This document shows, piece by piece, positions 37,003 through 46,605 of a stretch of DNA of 64,000 nt. A model generated the notes under the pieces. It did no database searches, was not told the origin of the DNA, and worked only from the letters and a program-made list of their open reading frames with translations. This stretch comes from HGM04593 sp045660825 (GTDB lineage Bacteria; Bacteroidota; Bacteroidia; Bacteroidales; Bacteroidaceae), in contig JAZREN010000053.1 in assembly GCA_045660825.1 (NCBI GenBank), positions 62,001 through 126,000 of the forward strand, written 5' to 3'. The translations under genes were made by a program, and so were the position numbers. Position 1 is the stretch's first letter. Each line of letters starts with the position of its first letter.

Positions 37003-39207
37003 TTACTTCAAGTTCGCCTTGAAGAACTCGGCGATTTTCTCGAATAGGTGATAGCGTGTGTTGCGGCCATAGTAGATGCTATGGTTGCTGTCGGGGTATA
37101 TTGCCATCTCGAACTTCTTGTTTGCCTGTGTAAGGGCGTGGGTGTAGCAAATCATATTGCGCAGGTGTACATTGTCGTCGGCTGTGCCGTGAATGAGCAA
37201 CAGGTTACCGCTGAGCTTGTTCACGTTTACAATTGCCGAGCCGGCATCGTAGCCCTCCTTGTTCTCCTTGGGAGTGCGCATATAACGCTCGGTGTAGACT
37301 GTGTCATAGAAACGCCAGTCTGTTGGGGCTGCCACTGCAACACCGGCCTTGAACACAGCCTCGTCCTGGCTCATTGACATGAGGGTATTGTAGCCACCGA
37401 AGCTCCAGCCCCAGATACCGATGTTCTCCTTGTCTACGTAGGGTAGTGAACCCAGGTATTTTGCTGCCTCTACCTGGTCGCCCGGCTCGTACTGACCGAT
37501 GTTCAGGTAGGTGCACTTGCCGAACTCTGTGCCTCGGCCGCCTGTACCGCGTCCGTCAACGCATACCATGATGAAGCCTTCGCCTGCCATGTAGCTCTCG
37601 AACATTGCATTGCCATAGTTTCCTATGTACCAGCTGTCGTGTACCTGCTGTGAGTAGGGGCCGCTGTACTGGAACATCACTACAGGGTACTGCTTGCCCT
37701 CGTCAAAGTCGGCAGGCTTTACCATCCAACCGTTGAGCTCAACGCCGTCGGTAGTCTTGAATGTGAAGAACTCTTTTGTTGGCATGTCGAACTTCTTGAG
37801 GCGCTCCTTGAGGTCGGCATTGTCAATGAGGGTCTTTATAACCTTACCATTGTTGTCGTTTGTGGTAACGGTGTGTGGGGTGTTGATGCTTGAGTGGGTG
37901 TTGATGAAATATTTCATGCCCGCACTGAACACGGCGTTGTTTGTTCCCTCCTTTGCAGTGAGCTTGGTCTTCTTGCCTTTGGCATTTACCTTATATATAT
38001 ATTCGCGCAATGGGCTGCCCTCGTTGCTTGAGTAGTAGAATTCGTTCTTGTTGCTGTCCCAACCATAGAAGTGCTTAACCTCGAACTCTCCCTTTGTGAT
38101 GGGGCGTACAAGGATACCGTCGATGGTGTAGAGGTAGAGCTGGTTATAGCCGCTGCGCTCGCTCTGCAACACAAAGTGCTTGTCATAGAACTCAATGCCT
38201 GCATATACCTGCTCGTTGAGGTAAGTGTCGCTCTCCTCGCGCAAGATGGTCTTGCTGTTGCCCGAACGTGGGTTCACAGCGAGAATCTCCATGATGCTCT
38301 GGTGGCGGTTGAGTGTCAACACAGCAAGTACATCGGGGTTCTTGGTGAACTTGATGCGTGGGATGTAGCCCTCCTCGGGGATGTTCACGTTAAGCTGGCG
38401 TGTAACGCGGCTCTTGATGTCATATGAGTGAACCGAGAGCTTTGAGTTTGCAGCACCTGCAACAGGGTACTTGAAGCTGTAAGGGGCGCAGAAATCGTCG
38501 TACTCGGTATTTGGCGCTCCGGTTGGGATGTACATTGGCATGTCGTACATCATAACCTCGCTCTCGTCGTACTTGATGTACGCAATCATCTTGCTGTCGG
38601 CGCTGAAGTCGTATGAGCAGTTGTTCATGAACTCCTCTTCGTTAACCCAGTCGGGGATACCGTTGATAATCTTGCGGAACTCGCCGTCGGTGGTAATCTG
38701 CGACTCGGCATTGTTGAACATGAGTTTTACAAGGAACAGATTGTTGTCGCGTACAAACGCAATCATTGTGCCGTCGGGCGAGAACTTTGGAACCTGCTGC
38801 GCGCCGTTCTGTGACAGTGGCTCTACCTTGTTGTTCTTGCGGCTGTAGATGTAATGCTCTGCAGTGAATGAGTTGCGGTAAATGCTCTTTGTCCTTGTCT
38901 GCAGAAGGATAAGCTGCTCATCGGGTGAGAATTGGTAGCCGTCGATGTACTTCTGTTCGAAGCCACGTGCTGTTGCGGCGTTGAAGAGGGTGTCGACGAT
39001 TGCACCGTTCTTGAACGAACCCTTGAGAATGAGACTGCGGTCATCGCTCATGCGTGCAAAGTGTACGCCATCGGCCATAGGCTTGATGGCTGCGTATGTC
39101 TGCGGCCAGTAACCGCCATACATTACATCGTTAAGAGTCACTTTGTCGCCTGCAATGGCCGAGAGTGACATCACAACGAGTGTGAGTAGTGAAAATAGGT
39201 GTTTCAT
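37003..39207 (-). CDS. Dipeptidyl peptidase IV, family S9B
   Basis: The 734-residue protein has a signal peptide (MKHLFSLLTLVVMSLSAIAG), an N-terminal beta-propeller (residues about 40-480; FSPDEQLILLQTRT, PKFSPDGTMIAFVRDNNLFL, IPDWVNEEEF) and a C-terminal alpha/beta hydrolase. The triad is Ser in GIWGWSFGGYNTLMS (about 600), Asp in HGTADDNVH (about 678) and His in SNHSIYYG (about 708). The Glu pair in WVNEEEF binds the substrate N terminus. It removes X-Pro dipeptides from peptides in the periplasm and should help in peptide use. It is followed by a strong terminator. Confidence 0.93.
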   Translation of the reverse strand: MKHLFSLLTLVVMSLSAIAGDKVTLNDVMYGGYWPQTYAAIKPMADGVHFARMSDDRSLILKGSFKNGAIVDTLFNAATARGFEQKYIDGYQFSPDEQLILLQTRTKSIYRNSFTAEHYIYSRKNNKVEPLSQNGAQQVPKFSPDGTMIAFVRDNNLFLVKLMFNNAESQITTDGEFRKIINGIPDWVNEEEFMNNCSYDFSADSKMIAYIKYDESEVMMYDMPMYIPTGAPNTEYDDFCAPYSFKYPVAGAANSKLSVHSYDIKSRVTRQLNVNIPEEGYIPRIKFTKNPDVLAVLTLNRHQSIMEILAVNPRSGNSKTILREESDTYLNEQVYAGIEFYDKHFVLQSERSGYNQLYLYTIDGILVRPITKGEFEVKHFYGWDSNKNEFYYSSNEGSPLREYIYKVNAKGKKTKLTAKEGTNNAVFSAGMKYFINTHSSINTPHTVTTNDNNGKVIKTLIDNADLKERLKKFDMPTKEFFTFKTTDGVELNGWMVKPADFDEGKQYPVVMFQYSGPYSQQVHDSWYIGNYGNAMFESYMAGEGFIMVCVDGRGTGGRGTEFGKCTYLNIGQYEPGDQVEAAKYLGSLPYVDKENIGIWGWSFGGYNTLMSMSQDEAVFKAGVAVAAPTDWRFYDTVYTERYMRTPKENKEGYDAGSAIVNVNKLSGNLLLIHGTADDNVHLRNMICYTHALTQANKKFEMAIYPDSNHSIYYGRNTRYHLFEKIAEFFKANLK

Positions 39208-39243
39208 AATGGTTTATTTAAAATTATAATCTTATCAAGCTCA

Positions 39244-39312
39244 AATGTGAAAGGTGAAAGGTTAAAACGGAAAAAATCTTTCATCTTTCATCTTTCATCT
39301 TTCATCTTCATT
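39244..39312. repeat. Short tandem repeats at the 3' end of the carbonic anhydrase-like gene
   Basis: GTGAAAGGTGAAAGGTTAAAACGG is the style of the left part (compare 3058-3203), followed by four copies of a 7-bp unit CTTTCAT (39278-39307). The gene stop at 39295-39297 lies inside the repeat. Confidence 0.6.
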
Positions 39313-39822
39313 CTTGTACCACGAGGCATACATTATATAATCATTGGCGATGCGCTCCACAATCTCCTTCTGTTGCTCGGGGCTTACTTCCTTAATCTTC
39401 TTTGCGGGAACTCCGGCATATATCCAGCCGCTCTCCACGCGCATGCCTGTTGTCACCAGTGCATTGGCTGCAACAATGGCGCCACTCTCAACGACTGCAT
39501 TGTCAAGCACCGTTGCACCCATACCAATGAGGCTGTTGCTCTCAATTGTGGCACCGTGGATGGTGGCGTTGTGACCGATTGAAACGTTATCTCCAATGGT
39601 GGTCTTTGAGCGCTGGAAGAGTGTGTGCACCACAGCACCATCCTGTATGTTCACGTTGTTGCCGATGACGATGCTGTTTACATCGCCACGCAGCACCGTG
39701 CCGTACCATATTGAGCAGTTGTCGCCCATTGTAACATCGCCAATGACGGCTGCTGTCTCGGCAATGAAGCAATCATTGCCAATGGTGGGCTTGAGTCCGC
39801 GTATTTCTCTTATTATTGCCAT
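39295..39822 (-). CDS. Gamma carbonic anhydrase-like protein (left-handed beta helix)
   Basis: The 175-residue protein is built of hexapeptide repeats (IGDVTMGDNCSIWYGTVLRG, VIGNNVNIQDGAVVH, TIGDNVSIGHNATIHGATIE). The three histidines of the zinc site of gamma-class carbonic anhydrases are in place (VVHT, IGHNA, TIHGA). Related proteins are also called YrdA; carbonic anhydrase activity is not proven for most of them. It overlaps nothing and starts 6 bp after the stop of the upstream helicase gene, so the two are probably cotranscribed. Confidence 0.85.
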   Translation of the reverse strand: MAIIREIRGLKPTIGNDCFIAETAAVIGDVTMGDNCSIWYGTVLRGDVNSIVIGNNVNIQDGAVVHTLFQRSKTTIGDNVSIGHNATIHGATIESNSLIGMGATVLDNAVVESGAIVAANALVTTGMRVESGWIYAGVPAKKIKEVSPEQQKEIVERIANDYIMYASWYKNEDER

Positions 39823-39828
39823 GATTCT

Positions 39829-41289
39829 TTATTTATTCTCTGTTGCCGGTGTTGTGCCTTCTCCACCTTTTGCATTGCCGGGTTTTCTGCGGCGGTGGTG
39901 CGGGCGGCGGCGTTTGGGCTTTTCGCCCTGTTGCTTGGGTGTGCTTTCCTGTGGTGCTGCAACAGGCGCTGTCTCTTTGGGCTGACCGTTATTCTCTACT
40001 GGCTTTGCATTCTGCTGTTTGTTGCCGTTTGCAGGTTTGCCACCGCGCTTGCGGTTGTTCCTCTTACGGTCATTGCCACTGCGCTCCTTACCGGAGGAAC
40101 CTCCGCGTCTTGATTTGCCGCCTTTCTGCTTGCCTTTTGGCTCATACGCCGGTGCTTCGCCAAGCGCTGCGGGCAACTCCATCTTGGGTACATCCTGCTC
40201 AATGAAATCCTCAATGCGCTTGAAGTACTCCTGGTCCTCTACGTTCACCAATGTGATGGCGCGTCCCTTGGTACCCGCACGTGCGGTGCGGCCAATGCGG
40301 TGTATGTAGTCGTCGCAGTCGCGTGGAACGTCGTAGTTGATGACAATGCGTATGTCGTCGATGTCAATGCCACGTGCAAGAATATCTGTTGCCACAATCA
40401 TGTCAATCTTGCGGCTCTTGTACTGGAACATGATTTCGTCGCGCTCGCCCTGTGACAGGTCGCTGTGCATCTCACCGACGTTGAAACCGTGTTTCTTGAG
40501 TGTGTGCGAAATCTCCTTCACCTTTGTCTTGCGCGATGCAAAGAGAATGACTCTCTCGCTGCTCTCGTTGTCGAAGATGCTGTTGATGATGCCCAGTTTT
40601 TGACCCTCGTGGCATATGTAGGCCTGCTGTGTAATACCGTCGGCAGGCTTTGCAAGTGCAAGGGTAATCTGCACGGGGTCGGTGAGCAGGTCGCTTGCCA
40701 GTTTGCGTATCTCAGCTGGCATGGTTGCCGAGAAGAGCATTGTCTGGCGCTCCTTGGGTAGCTGCTTGGCGATGGTCATGATGTCGCTGTAGAAACCCAT
40801 GTCGAGCATGCGGTCAGCCTCGTCAAGGATGAAGAACGACACCTTTGAAAGGTCAATGTTACCCAGATTGATGTGACTGATGAGTCGGCCCGGGGTGGCA
40901 ACGATTATGTCGGCTCCCTTGGCCATGCCACGGAGCTCTTGCTCGTAGCGCTGTCCGTCGTTTCCGCCGTAAACGGCCACGCTCGATACGTTCATAAAAT
41001 AGGTGAAACCCTCGAGCTGACGGTCAATCTGCTGCGCGAGTTCGCGTGTGGGTGCCATGATTATGCAGTTGATGGAGTCCTCGGGGTAACCGCCTTGGCA
41101 CAAACGGTTCAGTACCGGCAGCAGGTAGGCTGCTGTCTTGCCGGTTCCGGTCTGCGCCACACCAATGAGGTCGCGTCCCTCCATCAGCGGCTCAAGTGTC
41201 TGCTCCTGTATAGGAGTGCATTTCTCGAATCGCATGGCATCGAGTGCGTCAAGCACTTCGTCTTCAAAATCAAAATCTGTAAAATACAT
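39829..41289 (-). CDS. DEAD-box RNA helicase, RhlE-like
   Basis: The 486-residue protein has the Q motif region (KCTPIQEQTLEPLMEG), Walker A AQTGTGKTAAY (about residues 44-54), DEADRMLDMGF (about 159), SAT (about 190), and the second RecA domain ending HRIGRTARAGTKGRAI. Residues from about 395 on form a basic low-complexity tail rich in Arg, Lys, Gly and Pro (GGKSRRGGSSGKERSGNDRK) that should bind RNA. Likely roles are ribosome assembly or mRNA remodelling. A carbonic anhydrase-like gene follows after 6 bp. Confidence 0.93.
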   Translation of the reverse strand: MYFTDFDFEDEVLDALDAMRFEKCTPIQEQTLEPLMEGRDLIGVAQTGTGKTAAYLLPVLNRLCQGGYPEDSINCIIMAPTRELAQQIDRQLEGFTYFMNVSSVAVYGGNDGQRYEQELRGMAKGADIIVATPGRLISHINLGNIDLSKVSFFILDEADRMLDMGFYSDIMTIAKQLPKERQTMLFSATMPAEIRKLASDLLTDPVQITLALAKPADGITQQAYICHEGQKLGIINSIFDNESSERVILFASRKTKVKEISHTLKKHGFNVGEMHSDLSQGERDEIMFQYKSRKIDMIVATDILARGIDIDDIRIVINYDVPRDCDDYIHRIGRTARAGTKGRAITLVNVEDQEYFKRIEDFIEQDVPKMELPAALGEAPAYEPKGKQKGGKSRRGGSSGKERSGNDRKRNNRKRGGKPANGNKQQNAKPVENNGQPKETAPVAAPQESTPKQQGEKPKRRRPHHRRRKPGNAKGGEGTTPATENK

Positions 41290-41379
41290 ATCTTAGAAGT
41301 TGTTCAATTTTCTTTCAAAAATATATTTACTTTGTACGTAAGAAGTGCTTGTCTTTTTATGCCCTTTGTTTTCACGAAC

Positions 41380-41436
41380 CCGCTCTCGCTCGGCAAAGCA
41401 AGTAAACTTTCTTTGCGCTCGCTTACCTGCGGCTTT
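41380..41436 (-). repeat. R1 intergenic palindromic repeat, copy 3 (inverted)
   Basis: The complement carries GGTAAGCGAGCGCAAAGAAAG, then TTTACTTGCTTTGCCGAGCG and AGAGCGGG. It shares 30 identical bases with 11899-11928. The rest of the 41290-41629 gap between the helicase and LptF/G genes shows a further imperfect inverted repeat (CAAGCTTGCTTG near 41551) and no gene. Confidence 0.7.
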
Positions 41437-41629
41437 TTTGCCTGTTTTTCCCTTTTTCGCAGTTACATAGCCCGCTATGCGCCTTTGAAAAAATGAAAAA
41501 ACATTCTAAAAAAGTTCTATAAAAATTTCAAATATCGTGCCAGCGAGTTAAATATCAAGCTTGCTTGAATATTTATCAACGAGCGCAGCCGATATTCGCA
41601 AGGCAGTGGACATAAAATTAAACAACTTC

Positions 41630-42733
41630 TTATTTAGGTGCCTTTATATAAAGGACAATTGCTACAAGTGAATAAATTATGTTGGGCAGCCAGGCTGCAA
41701 GGGCAATGGGCATCTGCTCGGCAAATGCAGAGGATATACCCTGGAACAGGATATATGAGAAACTGAGTGCAATACCGATACCTAACGACAATCCCATGCC
41801 GCCTTTCATTTTTCTCGATGACAGCGACACGCCTATGATGGTGAGTATGAATGCAGCAAATGACATGGCTATGCGTTTGTGGTATTCTATCTCAAAGCTC
41901 TTGGTGTTGGCAAAGCCTTTCAGTTTCTGCTTGTCGATGTACTCTCCCAGTTCGGGCGTTGTCATTGTCTCCTGCTCGCCTTCGGAGATGAGGAAGTCGC
42001 CCGGCTCTATGCGTAGCAGTGTGTCGAGTGGCTCCTTGCGGCTTTCTCTTATTATCTCCCTATCGTCGTGCAACTCGCGTATTCTCCAATGGCGTGCAGT
42101 CCACACACCCGGTTTGTCGGGGTTGTATGTGATTGTCCTTGCTTCCATGTGCGACACAAGTTTCTTGTCCTCGAACTTGTCGAGCATGAATCGCCAGCCT
42201 GTGTTGTTACGGTTTTCGTAGCGCTCAATGAATGCGATGGTGTTTTCATCGATCTTCAGCTGCACGTCATTGGCCGATTCAACTTTCTTCTTCTTGTTGT
42301 ATTTCTGCTCGAATTCAAGCATGGTCGCTGTCCCATTGGGAATGATGAAAGCGCTCATCAGGTACGTTATGACCGATATTATTCCGGCAGCAATCATGTA
42401 TGGACGCATGAGTCGTCTGAAACTGACGCCCGATGACAGTATTGCTATTATCTCGGAATTTCCGGCCAGCTTCGATGTGAAGTATATTACCGAAATGAAC
42501 ACGAACAGCGCACTGAATGTGTTGGCATAGTAGGGTGCAAGGTTGGCATAATAGTCGAAGACAATCTCGTTCACCGGTGCATTCGAACTGACGAACTTGT
42601 CAATCTTCTCGTTGTAGTCGAATACAATGATGACGATGATAATCAATAGCAGGGAAAAGAAATATGTTCCCAGGAATTTCTTTATTATGTAGCGGTCGAG
42701 CCGTTTCAGTTTAAAAAAATCGAGCCATTTCAT
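41630..42733 (-). CDS. LptF/LptG family lipopolysaccharide export permease
   Basis: The 367-residue protein has the YjgP/YjgQ pattern: three membrane segments in the N-terminal part (ITKKFLGTYFFSLLLIIIVI-like, FSALFVFISVIYFTSKL, AAGIISVITYLMSAFII), a periplasmic beta-jellyroll of about 150 residues, and three more near the C terminus (MSFAAFILTIIGVSLSSRKM, GIALSFSYILFQGISSAF, WLPNIIYSLVAIVLYI). It forms the membrane part of the Lpt transporter that pulls lipopolysaccharide from the inner membrane. It sits 48 bp downstream of tgt on the same strand, and lon precedes tgt, so the three are probably one operon. Whether F or G cannot be told. Confidence 0.88.
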   Translation of the reverse strand: MKWLDFFKLKRLDRYIIKKFLGTYFFSLLLIIIVIIVFDYNEKIDKFVSSNAPVNEIVFDYYANLAPYYANTFSALFVFISVIYFTSKLAGNSEIIAILSSGVSFRRLMRPYMIAAGIISVITYLMSAFIIPNGTATMLEFEQKYNKKKKVESANDVQLKIDENTIAFIERYENRNNTGWRFMLDKFEDKKLVSHMEARTITYNPDKPGVWTARHWRIRELHDDREIIRESRKEPLDTLLRIEPGDFLISEGEQETMTTPELGEYIDKQKLKGFANTKSFEIEYHKRIAMSFAAFILTIIGVSLSSRKMKGGMGLSLGIGIALSFSYILFQGISSAFAEQMPIALAAWLPNIIYSLVAIVLYIKAPK

Positions 42734-42781
42734 CGTGAATTGTCTTTCTCTCGTTTAGCCTTGTGTGTTCACTCTTGCTGT

Positions 42782-43912
42782 TTACAGGCGTCGTGTAACC
42801 TCTTCGAGCATGCTCTTCTTCCAGGTCGCATAGTCATCCATGAGGATGTGCTTGCGTGCCTCCTGTGTGAGCCATACATAGAATGCAAGGTTGTGTATCG
42901 ATGCAATCTCCAATGCCAGCAACTCCTGCGCAGCAAACAGGTGACGCAGGTAGGCCTTGCTGTAGAGTGTATCGACAAATGATGCTCCGTCTTCTTCAAT
43001 TGGCGAGAAATCGTATTTCCATTTCTCGTTGCGCATGTTCATTATGCCGTGCTTGGTAAAGAGCATGGCGTTGCGGCCGTTGCGAGTGGGCATGACGCAG
43101 TCGAACATGTCGACGCCGCGTTCAATGGCCTCGAGTATGTTGGCGGGGGTACCTACACCCATCAGGTAACGTGGTTTGTCGGTGGGCAGTATCTCGTTTA
43201 CAACCTCAATCATCTCATACATCTTCTCGGCTGGCTCACCAACGGCCAAGCCGCCGATAGCGTTGCCGGCAGCCTCCTTTGAGGCGATGAACTCGGCCGA
43301 ACGACGGCGTAGGTCGGGGTAGACGCATCCCTGAACGATGGGGAAGAGTTGCTGTTCGTAGCCATACATGGGCTCTGTCTCGCTCAAACGGTTGATGCAA
43401 CGGTCGAGCCAGCGGTGTGTCCTTTCCATTGACTTCTTGGCATAGTCATAGTCTGCAGTACCGGGTGTACACTCATCAAATGCCATGATGATGTCGGCGC
43501 CAATGCTGCGCTCGATGTCCATGACTCTCTCGGGCGAGAAGAAATGCTTTGAACCGTCGATGTGTGAACGGAACTCAACGCCTTCTTCGCTCATCTTGCG
43601 TATGTCCTTGAGTGAGAATACCTGGAAACCGCCGCTGTCGGTGAGGATGGGGCGGTCCCACATGTTGAACTTGTGCAGGCCGCCGGCCTTTTCAAGTATG
43701 TCAAGTCCCGGGCGCAGGTAAAGATGATAGGTGTTTCCCAGGATTATCTGGGCCTTGATGTCCTCCTTGAGGTGGGGTATCTGCACACCCTTTACCGAGC
43801 CTACCGTTCCCACAGGCATGAAGATTGGGGTCATTATGTCGCCATGGTCGGTCGACAGTACTCCGGCTCTTGCTTTGCTGCCGTTATCTGTGTGTAATAA
43901 TTGGAATTTCAC
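42782..43912 (-). CDS. tgt: Queuine tRNA-ribosyltransferase
   Basis: The 376-residue protein is a typical Tgt TIM barrel: PIFMPVGTVGSVKGV, ILGNTYHLYLRPG, TDSGGFQVFSL, MAFDECTPG, GLAVGEP, RYLMGVGTP and DCVMPTRNGRNAMLFT. It exchanges guanine at position 34 of tRNAs with GUN anticodons for the queuine precursor. In the C-terminal zinc site, the segment corresponding to C-x-C-x-x-C of E. coli Tgt reads ASFVDT between DFSPIEEDG and YSKAYLRHL, so the three cysteines are missing while the following IHNL histidine is kept. The start 5 bp after the lon stop suggests cotranscription with lon. Confidence 0.93.
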   Translation of the reverse strand: MKFQLLHTDNGSKARAGVLSTDHGDIMTPIFMPVGTVGSVKGVQIPHLKEDIKAQIILGNTYHLYLRPGLDILEKAGGLHKFNMWDRPILTDSGGFQVFSLKDIRKMSEEGVEFRSHIDGSKHFFSPERVMDIERSIGADIIMAFDECTPGTADYDYAKKSMERTHRWLDRCINRLSETEPMYGYEQQLFPIVQGCVYPDLRRRSAEFIASKEAAGNAIGGLAVGEPAEKMYEMIEVVNEILPTDKPRYLMGVGTPANILEAIERGVDMFDCVMPTRNGRNAMLFTKHGIMNMRNEKWKYDFSPIEEDGASFVDTLYSKAYLRHLFAAQELLALEIASIHNLAFYVWLTQEARKHILMDDYATWKKSMLEEVTRRL

Positions 43913-43916
43913 GTTG

Positions 43917-46394
43917 TTATGCCATTAGGTTAACCGGGTTGTTTACTTTCTCATTGAGCAGCGCAATCTCAAGCACCTCCTTGATGTCATTGACATAGTG
44001 GAAGGTGAGTCCGTTGAGGTATACCTCGGGGATTGAGTCGATGTTGCGTCTGTTCTCCTCGCAGATTACGATGTCGGTTATTCCCGCGCGCTTTGCTGCA
44101 AGAATCTTCTCCTTGATGCCGCCTACAGGCAACACCTTGCCACGCAGGGTAATCTCGCCGGTCATGGCAATGTTTGGCTTCACGCGGCGCTGTGTGAGTG
44201 CCGATGCCAATGCTGTTGCCATTGTGATACCTGCCGAAGGGCCATCTTTGGGGATTGCTCCCTCGGGTACGTGGAGATGGATGTTCCATTTCTCGAAAAT
44301 CTCGTATGGAATCGAGAGCTCCTCGGCATGTGACTTGATGTATTCAAGCGCAAGCATTGCCGACTCCTTCATCACGTCGCCAAGGTTTCCTGTGAGGGTC
44401 ATCTTCTCGCCCTTGCCCTTGCTAAGGCTTGTCTCGATGAAGAGAATCTCGCCGCCGACAGCTGTCCATGCAAGGCCTGTGACAACGCCTGCATACTCGT
44501 TGCCTTGGTATTTGTCGCGTGAAAACTCCTTCACACCAAGCAGCTCCTGCAGGTCGGCAGGTTTGATGCTCTTGTTCTTGATTTCGCCGGTTGTTGCCTT
44601 ATGGCATGCCAGGCGACGGCAAATCTTGCCAATCTTCTTCTCGAGTGTTCTCACACCCGACTCGCGTGTGTAGTCCTCGATGATGTGTTCGATTGCCTGT
44701 TTGCTTATGGTGATTTTCTCGTCGGCAATACCGTTGGCCTCCTTCTCCTTTGGTATCAGGTGTCGTTTGGCAATCTCAATCTTCTCCTCTGTGAGGTATC
44801 CGCTCACCTCAATGAGCTCCATGCGGTCGAGCAGTGGGGCGGGGATATTGGAGAGGTTGTTTGCCGTTGCAATGAACATAACGTTCGAGAGGTCGTAGTC
44901 GACGTCGAGGAAATTGTCGTGGAATGTGCTGTTCTGCTCAGGGTCGAGAACCTCGAGCAGGGCCGATGACGGGTCGCCATGATTCGATGCGCCGCCCACC
45001 TTGTCAATCTCGTCGAGAATGAACACAGGGTTGTCGGTGCCGGCCTTTACAAGATTCTTGAGTATGCGGCCGGGCATGGCACCTACATATGTCTTGCGGT
45101 GTCCACGTATCTCCGATTCATCGTGTATGCCACCAAGTGACATGCGCACATATTTGCGTTTGAGTGACTCGGCAATAGATTTACCAAGCGACGTCTTTCC
45201 CACTCCTGGAGGGCCATAGAGGCAGATGATTGGCGCTTTTAGGTCGCCGCGCATCTTAATTACGGCCAGATGCTCAAGGATTCTCTCCTTTACCTTCTCA
45301 AGGCCATAGTGGTCGTGATCGAGCACCTTCTGTGCATTCTTTATGTCGAGGTTGTCCTTTGAATATTCGCCCCATGGGAGGTTGACGAACAACTGCAGGT
45401 AGTTGAGTTGTACGTGGTAGTCGGGTGTCTGCGGGTTGATTCGCTCAAGCTTTGACACCTCTTTGTTGAAGATTTCGGCAATCTCCTTGCTCCAGTTCTT
45501 CTTGCTTCCTCTCTTGCGCAGTTCGTTTACATCCTGGTCCTGTGGGTTTCCGCCCAACTCCTCTTGGATGGTCTTCATCTGCTGCTGCAGGTAGTACTCT
45601 TTCTGCTGCTGGTCAATCTCCTTCTGTGTTTTGGCCTGGATTCGCTTCATCAAATCAACCAGTTGCTTCTCGTGGTTGAGTATCGACAACAGGTGATATG
45701 CGCGCTCCTTGAGTGAAGGCTCTTCGAGCAGTGCAATCTTTTCGGTCAATGGTGCCTTGATGTTGGCGCACAGGAAGTTGATGAGTATGTTATTGTTGCC
45801 CATGTTCTTCATTGCGAAACCAACCTCGGGGTTGGCGCCGTTGGCCTTGAATATCTTTGTAGCTGTCTTGCGGCAGTTATCTATGAGCAGGTTGAACTCG
45901 CTGTCCTGTGGCGAGTGGATGTCGGCCACCGATGCAACTTTGCCGATGTGGTAGGGTACTATGCGTGTGAGCTCCAGCAACTTTATCTTCTGATAGCCCT
46001 GCAGGATTACGGTTGTTGAATTGTCGGGCATCTCGAATACCTTGACAATCTTTGCAACGGTACCATACAGGTACAAGTCGTCCAATGTAGGAGTGTTTGT
46101 GTCGGGCTCCTTCTGGCACATTACTCCCATGAAACCACCGCTCTTCTCAAGATCCTTGATAAGCTGCAATGACGATTCGCGTCCTACTGATATCGGCAGA
46201 ACGGTTGTTGGGAACAGTACCATGTTTCTCAATGGCAATATCGGCAGCTCGTCGGGGATGTTCACGTCGCGGAGCTCCTCCTCGTAGTTTCCTTTGAATT
46301 CGGTGATGAATGAAAAAGAGCTGTTGTCCATGTTCTCTTCCGGAATCATCTCTTCGAAATCGGATAGTATTCCTAAGTCTTTTTTCTTTGTCAT
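43917..46394 (-). CDS. lon: ATP-dependent protease La (Lon)
   Basis: The ATG at 46394 gives 825 residues; an in-frame TTG at 46424 only adds a poorly conserved extension. The N-terminal substrate domain begins ELPILPLRNMVLFPTTVLPI (about residues 40-60), then a coiled coil (QAKTQKEIDQQQKEYYLQQQ), the AAA+ module with LYGPPGVGKTSLGKSIA and FILDEIDKVG, and the protease domain with the catalytic Ser in PKDGPSAGIT (about 719) and Lys in GGIKEKI (about 760). It degrades misfolded and regulatory proteins in the cytosol. The tgt and lptF/G genes follow closely on the same strand. Confidence 0.96.
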   Translation of the reverse strand: MTKKKDLGILSDFEEMIPEENMDNSSFSFITEFKGNYEEELRDVNIPDELPILPLRNMVLFPTTVLPISVGRESSLQLIKDLEKSGGFMGVMCQKEPDTNTPTLDDLYLYGTVAKIVKVFEMPDNSTTVILQGYQKIKLLELTRIVPYHIGKVASVADIHSPQDSEFNLLIDNCRKTATKIFKANGANPEVGFAMKNMGNNNILINFLCANIKAPLTEKIALLEEPSLKERAYHLLSILNHEKQLVDLMKRIQAKTQKEIDQQQKEYYLQQQMKTIQEELGGNPQDQDVNELRKRGSKKNWSKEIAEIFNKEVSKLERINPQTPDYHVQLNYLQLFVNLPWGEYSKDNLDIKNAQKVLDHDHYGLEKVKERILEHLAVIKMRGDLKAPIICLYGPPGVGKTSLGKSIAESLKRKYVRMSLGGIHDESEIRGHRKTYVGAMPGRILKNLVKAGTDNPVFILDEIDKVGGASNHGDPSSALLEVLDPEQNSTFHDNFLDVDYDLSNVMFIATANNLSNIPAPLLDRMELIEVSGYLTEEKIEIAKRHLIPKEKEANGIADEKITISKQAIEHIIEDYTRESGVRTLEKKIGKICRRLACHKATTGEIKNKSIKPADLQELLGVKEFSRDKYQGNEYAGVVTGLAWTAVGGEILFIETSLSKGKGEKMTLTGNLGDVMKESAMLALEYIKSHAEELSIPYEIFEKWNIHLHVPEGAIPKDGPSAGITMATALASALTQRRVKPNIAMTGEITLRGKVLPVGGIKEKILAAKRAGITDIVICEENRRNIDSIPEVYLNGLTFHYVNDIKEVLEIALLNEKVNNPVNLMA

Positions 46395-46554
46395 TATCTT
46401 AACTGATATTTGTTGTTGAATCAATGTAGGGGTGTCCCTTTATTTATGTCGCGCGAAGATACTACATTTTGCCGAACTGTGAAATATTTTAATATAATAT
46501 TATATTATAATAACAATTGACGTTGTTGTAATGGTATTGAAAATGGTTGAAAAA

Positions 46555-46586
46555 TTTCCTCAATCAAACGGATTTATGTAATTTTG
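46555..46586 (+). promoter_or_regulatory. Promoter of the lipid kinase gene
   Basis: TTTC at 46555-46558, a 20-nt spacer and TAATTTTG at 46579-46586 match the Bacteroidota consensus with one mismatch in the upstream box. The leader to the ATG at 46606 would be about 14 nt. Confidence 0.6.
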
Positions 46587-46605
46587 CAACCGCGAAACGA
46601 TTGTC

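Noticed and set aside
38986..39250. Possible frame on the plus strand over the DPP4 start
   Set aside because: It is a shadow of the strongly supported DPP4 gene on the other strand.
46395..46424. TTG-initiated extension of Lon
   Set aside because: The ATG at 46394 gives the usual family start; TTG adds ten residues without similarity.
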